41,850 bases of DNA, from positions 1 to 41,850 of the forward strand of contig CALREZ010000005.1 of NCBI GenBank assembly GCA_943356445.1. The letters are read 5' to 3'. The stretch comes from Candidatus Nomurabacteria bacterium (GTDB lineage Bacteria > Patescibacteriota > Minisyncoccia > Phycocordibacterales > CAIJYI01). Position numbers and translations under genes: made by a program. Below, piece by piece: positions 1 through 6,708 of this stretch. Each line of letters begins with the position of its first letter. Position 1 is the first letter of the stretch. Below the pieces are notes generated by a model. It saw nothing but the letters and a program-made list of their open reading frames with translations, ran no database searches and was not told the origin of the DNA.

Positions 1-17
1 ATCCTTTTTTCTCGGTT

Positions 18-46
18 TTTCAATAAAGACGTCTCTGTGATACAAT
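18..46 (+). promoter_or_regulatory. Promoter for a probable leaderless gene
   Basis: TTTCAA at 18-23 and TACAAT at 41-46 are 17 nt apart, matching the -35/-10 layout of a housekeeping sigma promoter. The -10 box ends 6 nt before the ATG at 53, so transcription should begin at or next to the start codon. No Shine-Dalgarno is present. Confidence 0.55.
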
Positions 47-52
47 TTATGA

Positions 53-1222
53 ATGGAAACATCACCGACCCCCGAAAAAAGACCGGACTTTCTTAAAATG
101 TATGAGATTCCCGGCCAAGAAAAAATATCGGAGCATTCTTTTGAACGATATTTAAGAGACAAAGAAAATCTCCCGAAAGAAGAAATAGCGCGAGAAGCTG
201 CTGTTTTTTTGTCATTTCAAAAACATTCAAGAAAATCTTCGCAAAACAGAGAAATCGCCCGAGAAAAAACAAAAAGGCTTCACGTAGAAGAATTCCCATC
301 CTATGTAGAGAATGGTTTAAAGAGCGATGATCCCGAAACGCAGAAAATAGCGATAGAAGCCATAGGAGGAGCCCGCAGCGAGATAAGATCGGAACTTCTG
401 CGAAAAGCATTTGAGATACAAAACGAAGAAACGGAGTTGGCTTGCGTTAAAGCGATAAGCAACATACCGGAAGAAGAAAGAATCGGTTTTATACGAATCG
501 GACTCTCAAAGGAAAGTTTCGCAATCAAAAAAGCGTCCGTTAAAATGATTCAATACGCGCCCCAGGAACTTCGCGCAAAACTTATAAAGCAAGGACTCTC
601 GGGAGAAGATGTTGATCTCCGAAAGGAATATGCCAAAGCGATCCATTCAGCGCCGACAGAAAAAGAAAGAAAGGAATTACTGAATCTGGCGAAAAAAAAT
701 CTTGGAAATGCCCTCGTAGAACCGCCTCTCTATAACAATACTCAAATTTCTTCCGGCCATTTTTCCAGAGAAGAATTTGCCAAAACAGGCTCGGGAACAA
801 CCCTTGTCGGAGGAGAACTGAAAGACAAAGCGATATTCCGCCATATTGCCCCCGAAGCTTTTTCCTCTTGGAAAGAAGCCTACGAGAACCACGAGGTATG
901 GAAAAGCGCCGGTTTCAATTATGTCCCCATCGAACCGATACTTTCCTTTCATCAAAACAAAAACGGATTGATTGACGTCGCGAGCGGAATATTGGACATT
1001 TCTTTCAAAAGTTGGGAAAAGATGTCCGGCGATTTTTCACAGGAACTGGATAAAGAAAAAAAGAAAATAATAACAATACTCAACGAATCGGGAATAGTCC
1101 ATGGTCATCCTCATGACGGAAATTTCTGCCTTCGTTTTTTTCGAAAAGAAAACGGGGATGTTGATTTCTCAAAAAAGCCGAGAATTTATCTGATTGACTT
1201 TGACCGCGCGGTGTCTCCGTAG
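53..1222 (+). CDS. HEAT-repeat protein with C-terminal kinase-like domain
   Basis: This 389-aa protein has two visible parts. Residues about 85-210 form four helical units of about 30 residues that read as HEAT-like repeats. Residues about 230-389 resemble a small-molecule kinase or aminoglycoside-phosphotransferase fold: a glycine-rich TGSGTTLVGG segment, then HGHPHDGN near residue 350 (like the HxDxxxxN catalytic loop), then IDFD near 382-385 (like the metal-binding DFD). The usual ATP-binding lysine is not obvious; IFRHI has an arginine where VxK would be expected. No signal peptide or membrane segment is seen. The start is set by the promoter just upstream. The substrate is unknown; a protein, sugar or nucleotide kinase, or an inactive relative, are all possible. 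The kinase-fold call rests on two motifs only. Confidence 0.7.
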   Translation: METSPTPEKRPDFLKMYEIPGQEKISEHSFERYLRDKENLPKEEIAREAAVFLSFQKHSRKSSQNREIAREKTKRLHVEEFPSYVENGLKSDDPETQKIAIEAIGGARSEIRSELLRKAFEIQNEETELACVKAISNIPEEERIGFIRIGLSKESFAIKKASVKMIQYAPQELRAKLIKQGLSGEDVDLRKEYAKAIHSAPTEKERKELLNLAKKNLGNALVEPPLYNNTQISSGHFSREEFAKTGSGTTLVGGELKDKAIFRHIAPEAFSSWKEAYENHEVWKSAGFNYVPIEPILSFHQNKNGLIDVASGILDISFKSWEKMSGDFSQELDKEKKKIITILNESGIVHGHPHDGNFCLRFFRKENGDVDFSKKPRIYLIDFDRAVSP

Positions 1223-1227
1223 TAAAA

Positions 1228-1271
1228 ATAAATCTCCCCAAAAGCGTCATGCTTTTTGAGGAGATTTTTAC
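1228..1271. terminator. Bidirectional terminator
   Basis: AAATCTCC(CC)AAAAGC pairs with GCTTTTTGAGGAGATTT around a GTCAT loop, with A and T runs on the two sides. It lies between converging genes and can serve both. Confidence 0.7.
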
Positions 1272-1471
1272 TGATCGCGAATCGTCATAAAAATGGCTGT
1301 TTGAATGGCAATCAGGAAAGCGATAAAAAGAGAAAGAGCGGTAATAGCTGGCCAACTGATCCTTACAAAGGCCAAAAGATAGATTAACATGGTAAGGAAT
1401 AAAATGAGAGCCAAAGAGATCCGATCAAGCATATTTTTTAGCATGCGGATCGTTCCTTTGCGAAGCACCAT
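1268..1471 (-). CDS. Small two-helix membrane protein
   Basis: A 67-aa protein with two hydrophobic segments (about residues 17-36 and 41-62) and a basic N-terminus carrying several Lys and Arg. This suggests an inner-membrane hairpin with both ends in the cytoplasm. The start is well supported by a Shine-Dalgarno GGGAGGT 6 nt before the ATG. It lies alone, converging on the HEAT/kinase-like gene and sharing its terminator. No family is recognised. Confidence 0.65.
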   Translation of the reverse strand: MVLRKGTIRMLKNMLDRISLALILFLTMLIYLLAFVRISWPAITALSLFIAFLIAIQTAIFMTIRDQ

Positions 1472-1530
1472 AAAAATACCTCCCGTAAAAGCACCTGTCC
1501 TCAGAGTATCAGAATCCCTGTTTTTTTCAA

Positions 1531-2526
1531 CTATTTAAGATACTTCTGTTTGTTTCTCACATGCTCGTCAAAAGTTTTCGCATAGTGCATCTTCCCCGTT
1601 TTATCGGAAAGATAATACAAATAAGAAGTCTTTGTCGGCTCAATCGCCGCAAGAATCGTATCAAGTCCGGGATTGCAAATCGGACCCGGGGGAAGCCCTT
1701 TGTTGGTATAGGTATTGTAAGGAGAATCGGCTTTCAAATCTTCCGCGGTTAAGTCATGAGTAGTCTTTCCGTTTACGTAATCAAATACGGCATCAACCTG
1801 CAGAGGCATGCCAAGCTTTATTCTTTTCCATAAAATTCCCGAAACGATGCGGCGATCGGCAGGAGTTACGGTTTCCCTTTCAATAATGGAAGCCATGGTT
1901 ATAATCTCAGAAAGCGGGTGTCCGGACGCTGATATTTTATTTTGGAGGGGTTGTATTTTCTCGTCAAAATTTTTCCGCATCGCGAGAATCACTTCTTCGG
2001 GTTTGACGATAGAGAAAAAGAAATACGTGTCGGGAAAAAGATACCCCTCGTTTTGTTTTGCCAATGAAAGGAATTTCACCCCTTCAAAAGAAGGAACTGA
2101 CGACACAACCGCCTTTTGCGCGTCTTCAGCATCAAATCCTTCCGGAATGAGTATTTTTACCTTGCTGACGCGGTACTCTCCCGAGACGATACGATCGGCA
2201 ATTTCATACAAGGGCTCTGTTTCGGAAAGCAGGTAAAATCCCGAAATAACCGGCCGATCGTTTTTTACTATCGCGATATAAGCGCGCAGAAAAAACGCCG
2301 AACGGACGACCCCTTTGTTTTCCAAAGCAAAAGCGGTTTCGGAAAGAGTGGAACCTTTCGGTATTTCAAACATCTTTTCTTTGGGAACAGAAAGTCCGGG
2401 AACAAAAATAAAAAACGAAACATAGGCGCACGACAAAAAAAGCGCAACGGTCAAGATCCATCTCAACCGCCGCCGAAATAAATTCCTCTTTTTTATTTCC
2501 TCCAATATATTTTGAAATTCACTCAT
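1531..2526 (-). CDS. mltG: Endolytic murein transglycosylase MltG (YceG-like)
   Basis: This 331-aa membrane-anchored enzyme cleaves nascent glycan strands and sets glycan length in peptidoglycan. One transmembrane segment lies at about residues 22-43 after a short basic cytoplasmic tail. The YceG core follows, with MASIIERET carrying the catalytic glutamate, then VDAVFDYV, the SPYNTYTNKGLPPGPICNPG signature and the AAIEPTKTSYLYYL block near the C-terminus. The length matches the family. It starts 3 nt after the stop of the upstream membrane-protein gene, so the two are probably co-transcribed. Presence of this gene implies a peptidoglycan wall. Confidence 0.95.
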   Translation of the reverse strand: MSEFQNILEEIKKRNLFRRRLRWILTVALFLSCAYVSFFIFVPGLSVPKEKMFEIPKGSTLSETAFALENKGVVRSAFFLRAYIAIVKNDRPVISGFYLLSETEPLYEIADRIVSGEYRVSKVKILIPEGFDAEDAQKAVVSSVPSFEGVKFLSLAKQNEGYLFPDTYFFFSIVKPEEVILAMRKNFDEKIQPLQNKISASGHPLSEIITMASIIERETVTPADRRIVSGILWKRIKLGMPLQVDAVFDYVNGKTTHDLTAEDLKADSPYNTYTNKGLPPGPICNPGLDTILAAIEPTKTSYLYYLSDKTGKMHYAKTFDEHVRNKQKYLK

Positions 2527-2529
2527 CTT

Positions 2530-3723
2530 TTACACGGGCAAGTTTGCCGGCGGTTCGGCTTTATGCGAGCTTAACGTAATAAATCCTGGGGTTTCTTCCA
2601 TTCCTCCCGGGAAGTGATATATCGTAGCCAGTTCTTCGGTATTCAGAATGAACGGCTTCTTTTTGAACGGAAGGTAGAAATACCCGCGCGCTTTAAAAGC
2701 ATTGAACATGTGTTTCTTCTGATCCGAGACTTTATTCCATAAAATTCCCTGCCACGGATAATCAACGCCGGTAGGATCTTTCATTTTAAACCCATTCAAG
2801 ACATCGGAACTATAATGTTTCATCATGCCGATGAGTCCCGGTATATTGAGAGGCGTCCAGGAACCTTTCTCCCCGAGATAGACCACGCGAATGCCGCAGT
2901 CAAAACCGAATTTTGAAACTTCGCGTTCAATCGCCGAGATAGCTTCAGAATCGGCTTTGCTCATTTTTTCTCCAGCCTTGCTCTGAATCTTCTTCACCAA
3001 ATTTTTTGCCTCCGCTTTCCAGTCTTGTTTTTCAAAAAACTTACCGGGTTTTCTAAACCTCTTTCCGGTCGCGCGTACCAATATCTGGATACAGATCTGT
3101 TCTTTCTTTCCGATAGAGCCCATGAATTCCACTGCGGGAGACAAAGGATCGGTTCTTCCTCCCGCTTCTTCTTCTTTCTTGATAGCCGTATCCAATTTGT
3201 AATCAACGTAGGTTTTTATCGGATAGGCATCTTCTTTGGTCAGTTTGAATTCCGTCGCCCACATTTCCCATTCAGAACCGAAACCTTTGAGATCCATCAT
3301 TTCGGTATAGTCTTCCGCTTCGTACAATTCTATTCCCGGGAATTGCGAATATAATTGCGCCTCAATAAAATTCTTAAATTGAGCGCTGGTTCGTATAAAG
3401 AAATGGATATCTCCTCCAATGGAAGCAATCTCCAGAGAGAACGTCGGTTTGAGTTTTCCCAGCCACGTTTTCTCATACCAGTTTCCTTCCGAGGTTTGAT
3501 GCAAGGCCGAAAGCACCAGCTCCATGGAGAGCGGCGTCTTCATAATGTTTTTCGGCAAACGTATTCCGATCATCACCCACTTGATCTTCGCCAAATGCTG
3601 CATCTGCACGTACTGCATCCAAAGGTTCCAAAAGATGATTCCGAAAAATACCGGCGCCCAATACGGAGCGAAGGACAAAGCGAAACCAAATATGGTAAAG
3701 ATGAGATCAAAAGGCCCGAACAT
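2530..3723 (-). CDS. Unrecognised membrane-anchored protein upstream of mltG
   Basis: A 397-aa protein with one or two hydrophobic segments in the first 45 residues (FGFALSFAPYW, VFFGIIFWNLW) and a large soluble remainder containing segments such as GGDIHFFIRTSAQ and YSQFPGIELYEAEDY. The repeated style of the soluble part is reminiscent of the N-terminal regions of CPR type IV secretion-like proteins, but no Walker motif is present and I do not claim that function. The ATG at 3723 is preferred to upstream codons because a TATTAT box (plus-strand 3733-3738) sits 9 nt before it, suggesting a leaderless message. It is 3 nt from mltG, pointing to an envelope role. Confidence 0.75.
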   Translation of the reverse strand: MFGPFDLIFTIFGFALSFAPYWAPVFFGIIFWNLWMQYVQMQHLAKIKWVMIGIRLPKNIMKTPLSMELVLSALHQTSEGNWYEKTWLGKLKPTFSLEIASIGGDIHFFIRTSAQFKNFIEAQLYSQFPGIELYEAEDYTEMMDLKGFGSEWEMWATEFKLTKEDAYPIKTYVDYKLDTAIKKEEEAGGRTDPLSPAVEFMGSIGKKEQICIQILVRATGKRFRKPGKFFEKQDWKAEAKNLVKKIQSKAGEKMSKADSEAISAIEREVSKFGFDCGIRVVYLGEKGSWTPLNIPGLIGMMKHYSSDVLNGFKMKDPTGVDYPWQGILWNKVSDQKKHMFNAFKARGYFYLPFKKKPFILNTEELATIYHFPGGMEETPGFITLSSHKAEPPANLPV

Positions 3724-3775
3724 AGTACTTCTATAATACAACAAAGCCGGCAAAGGATAAAGGTAAAAGTGTTCA

Positions 3776-3803
3776 TAAAAATCCCGGCTCGCAAAGAGCC
3801 GGG
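3776..3803 (-). terminator. Terminator of purF
   Basis: ATCCCGGCTC and GAGCCGGGAT form a 10-bp stem around GCAAA. Read on the minus strand it is followed by TTTTT, just after the purF stop. Confidence 0.8.
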
Positions 3804-3809
3804 ATAAAA

Positions 3810-5165
3810 TTACAGAACGGGATATTTCCCCGTAAAACAAGCGTTGCAGAAACGGCTGCATTCCGGGAACTTCTCTTCTCCGAGAGCGGCATGCAGTCCT
3901 TCCAAAGAAATAAAAGCGAGCGAATCGGCATTCAGATATTTTCGCATTTCTTCAATGCTCATGTTTGAAGCCAAAAGTTCGTCATCGGAGGGCGTATCAA
4001 TGCCGTAAATGCAGTGATGTCTGAAAGGCGGGCTCGCGATACGAATATGAACCTCTGTCGCGCCGGCTTCCTTCGCCATTTGCACCAACAAGCGAAAGGT
4101 TGTCCCTCTGACGATAGAGTCATCAACAAAAACCACCCTTTTTCCCGAAAGAACTCCGGGGTCCGGACAATACTTCCGGCGAGCGCCGTCTTCGCGAAGC
4201 GCTTCCGAAGGCTGGATAAAAGTCCGAGCATTATAACTCCGCTTCCGAATCAACCCGCGTTTCAACCGAAGACCGGAAACTTTTGCAAACCCTTCCGCTG
4301 AAGCTACTCCAGATTCCGGAACAGGCGAAACAAAATCGGCTGAAACCGGCGCTTCCTTCGCGAGAATTTTCCCGATGCGATACCGGGAAGAAGAAACGAG
4401 CAAATCATCTATCAAACTGTCGGGACGGGCAAAATAGACTTGTTCAAAAATGCAGTTCGCGTGTTTTTCTTTTTTAAAGGGAAACGAACTTTCAACGGCA
4501 TCAGCGGAAACAAACACCATTTCTCCCGGCTGTATTTCTCGGACAAACTCCGCGCCCATCTCGTTCCACGCGCAGGTTTCCGAAGCGAGCAGAAAACAAC
4601 CGTCTTTTTTTGCCAGAGAAAGAGGGCGAAATCCGCGAGGATCGCGAACTCCGATAATGTTTCCTTCTTCGGTAAGGATGACCAGCGAATACGCCCCCTT
4701 CACTTTTTGAAGCGCATCCGTCAGACATTCTTTGAACGTTTCTTTTTTGCTCTGAGACAAGAGATGAAGAAATACCTCCGTATCGCTCGTAGACTGGTAA
4801 ATGCTTCCGCCCTGCAAATGAAAATCCCGTATCTCTTCCGTATTGATTAAATTTCCATTGTGAGCGATACCAATCCCTCCGAACCGCGTTTCTCCGAAGA
4901 ATGGCTGGGCATTGCGAAGATTATTTCCTCCGGATGTTCCGTAGCGAACGTGTCCGATCGCAATGTTCCCTTTCAGTCGCGATAAAGTTTCGGCATCAGA
5001 CTCGACAAAACCGCGAGCGCGATGAGAATGGAATCTTTCCCCGTCTTTTCCCTCATACGACAAAATACCCCAAGATTCCTGCCCGCGATGTTGCAAAGCG
5101 ATAAGCCCCGATATCACCAGCTCCGCGGCGTCTTTTTTAGAAAATGCGCCAATAATTCCGCACAT
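3810..5165 (-). CDS. purF: Amidophosphoribosyltransferase
   Basis: This 451-aa enzyme makes 5-phosphoribosylamine from PRPP and glutamine, the first committed step of de novo purine synthesis. The start is the ATG of MCGIIGAF, because processing exposes the N-terminal nucleophile cysteine of the class II glutamine amidotransferase domain and GAGGAG lies 7 nt upstream; reading further upstream would bury it. GHVRYGTSG and HNGNL belong to the glutaminase half. VVFVDDSIVRGTT near residue 350 is the PRPP-binding loop of the type I phosphoribosyltransferase half. No propeptide is present. No other purine gene is in the window, so it is an orphan here. Confidence 0.95.
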   Translation of the reverse strand: MCGIIGAFSKKDAAELVISGLIALQHRGQESWGILSYEGKDGERFHSHRARGFVESDAETLSRLKGNIAIGHVRYGTSGGNNLRNAQPFFGETRFGGIGIAHNGNLINTEEIRDFHLQGGSIYQSTSDTEVFLHLLSQSKKETFKECLTDALQKVKGAYSLVILTEEGNIIGVRDPRGFRPLSLAKKDGCFLLASETCAWNEMGAEFVREIQPGEMVFVSADAVESSFPFKKEKHANCIFEQVYFARPDSLIDDLLVSSSRYRIGKILAKEAPVSADFVSPVPESGVASAEGFAKVSGLRLKRGLIRKRSYNARTFIQPSEALREDGARRKYCPDPGVLSGKRVVFVDDSIVRGTTFRLLVQMAKEAGATEVHIRIASPPFRHHCIYGIDTPSDDELLASNMSIEEMRKYLNADSLAFISLEGLHAALGEEKFPECSRFCNACFTGKYPVL

Positions 5166-5250
5166 ATGTATACTCCTCAAACAACAAAACTGTTTTTCAG
5201 AATACCACAAACGAACAAAATTTCAAAAGATACATGCCATACCAAGAAGC

Positions 5251-5390
5251 ACCAAATTCAAAAATTATAAGTTCCAAATAAAACTCAATTTTCAAATTCA
5301 AAAAATAAAACAGAAACGTCGTGTTTATAATTTTGATATTGCTTTTTGTGATTTATTTGGAACTTGAGATTTTAATTTTGTGATTTTATT
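5251..5390. repeat. AT-rich imperfect inverted repeat
   Basis: The gap between purF and the next gene is very AT-rich. It contains a perfect 14-bp inverted repeat, AAGTTCCAAATAAA at 5269-5282 and its complement at 5352-5365. Around it are weaker matching A-rich and T-rich tracts, giving a stem-like unit of about 130 nt. No reading frame is convincing. It may be an intergenic repeat family or a miniature element. Confidence 0.5.
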
Positions 5391-5404
5391 TTTCTCTTTC
5401 TTTG

Positions 5405-5438
5405 CAAAAAAAAGGCCTCCTTTCGGAACAGCCTTTTT
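5405..5438 (-). terminator. Terminator of the sigma-like/HARE gene
   Basis: AAAAAGGC and GCCTTTTT flank a 14-nt loop, and the A run on the plus strand is a T run for the minus-strand gene ending at 5447. Confidence 0.6.
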
Positions 5439-5446
5439 TAATTTGC

Positions 5447-6475
5447 TTACGCAATATGATATTTCCCTTCTTTGTCTTTCTTGAAGTATTTTGCGTTCTG
5501 GAGATTGACCAAGATGGTGTTTTCTTTGACGTATCTTTCTTTCATAACCTTCTCAACGATTTCTTGTTTCGTGAGCGGGCCGTTCTTTTCAAGAACATGG
5601 CGGATGACGTCTTTGACGACACCTCCGGTGTAGCCCCATTCGGAGAGAACGTAGAGTCCGCGTCCGACGAGAACAAAACGATCGTCTTTAATGAGTTCAT
5701 TGTGGCAGGTAGCGACGTGAGCTTTCTTTCCGAATGTTTCTGAGATTTTCTTTGCGACTTCCGTGAAGTGCATCGGAGAACCATGTCGGCGGATAACCAA
5801 GAAAGAATAATCTCTTATGCCTCTGGCGCTAATGTTCGGAGAGGAAGCGACACCCCAGTCGCCGAGAGTATTTTTTCCGAGAACTTTGGAAATACCAAGC
5901 CATCTTTTGGCGGTCTCTTCATTTTTCTGTTTTCCTTCCACCTTTACGCGATCCAGGAATTTTTCAAGGATTTCTTTTTCGGGAATCAAATCATTTTCGG
6001 AAACATCTCCATGAAGATCGCGGAGAGCGGCATGCACCTCGTCAGCAATATCGTCGTTGACAGACCAGCGGTGTTTGAAGTTATTATCCTCTTTGTGTTT
6101 CGTGAATTCGTCGGACAAGACCAAATACAAGGTGATGTGGTTCTGAACAACTTTATCGTTAGAAAGATATTCAAGGAAGTCTTCCTCGCTCATGATGCCT
6201 CCGAGAGTTTCAAGAGTCTTTCTGAGTTCTTCAAAAACAGCGGAAGATTTCGTAAACGCCTCGGACTTCTTCAAAGAAGCGATGGCGAAGTTTTCTATCT
6301 GACGAACGCGCTCTCTCGTAATGCCATAGGTATTACCGATAGCTTCAAGCGTCTTTCTTTCCGGTATTTCGTCCAAACCAAAACGGCCGACGATAACATC
6401 GCGCGCCCTCGGGGGTATCGTAGAAAGCAAGCTCTTCGTTACCTGTTTTGGTCTAAATGTAATAACTGATGACAT
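5447..6475 (-). CDS. Sigma-region-4-like HTH plus HARE-HTH regulator
   Basis: A 342-aa protein. Residues about 15-70 read like sigma-70 region 4, with ERKTLEAIG and GITRERVRQIE (51-61), the helix-turn-helix that in sigma factors recognises the -35 box. No region 2 is present, so it is not a complete sigma factor. After a helical middle, residues about 217-281 (FLVIRRHGSPMHFTEVAKKI ... GLYVLSEW) match a HARE-HTH winged-helix domain, as in the RNA polymerase delta subunit. A second winged-helix-like segment ends the protein. Similar architectures are common in CPR genomes, where they are often named RNA polymerase sigma or delta. It probably binds DNA and/or RNA polymerase. It is transcribed alone, with a leader of about 100 nt and no clear Shine-Dalgarno. 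Confidence 0.8.
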   Translation of the reverse strand: MSSVITFRPKQVTKSLLSTIPPRARDVIVGRFGLDEIPERKTLEAIGNTYGITRERVRQIENFAIASLKKSEAFTKSSAVFEELRKTLETLGGIMSEEDFLEYLSNDKVVQNHITLYLVLSDEFTKHKEDNNFKHRWSVNDDIADEVHAALRDLHGDVSENDLIPEKEILEKFLDRVKVEGKQKNEETAKRWLGISKVLGKNTLGDWGVASSPNISARGIRDYSFLVIRRHGSPMHFTEVAKKISETFGKKAHVATCHNELIKDDRFVLVGRGLYVLSEWGYTGGVVKDVIRHVLEKNGPLTKQEIVEKVMKERYVKENTILVNLQNAKYFKKDKEGKYHIA

Positions 6476-6585
6476 ACAAAATGAATTATTTGAATAATTT
6501 TTTTTAACTTTAACGTAACGAATTCCTCGCGAATTTTGTTTCGTTTATTTTGGCGACTTGCCAGGCCTATAAATCTTTACGTTTT

Positions 6586-6615
6586 AATATAACATCTTAT
6601 TATCATATATGTCAA
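6586..6615 (-). promoter_or_regulatory. Promoter of the sigma-like/HARE gene
   Basis: On the minus strand TTGACA (6610-6615) and TATATT (6586-6591) are 18 nt apart. Transcription would start near 6579, giving a leader of about 100 nt that contains a small GGC...GCC hairpin. The rest of the 6476-6708 gap shows nothing else clear. Confidence 0.65.
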
Positions 6616-6708
6616 ACAATTGCAAGCGTTTTTCAAGTGGATCTCTTAAAATGAGAAAATATGGCTTTAAATAAAGATATTTTATCATTCAAAAATAATT
6701 TTCTTCTC

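Noticed and set aside
5768-6469. 233-codon plus-strand frame opposite the sigma-like/HARE gene
   Set aside because: The minus-strand gene has clear domains and a promoter; the plus-strand product is Phe/Arg-rich shadow sequence.
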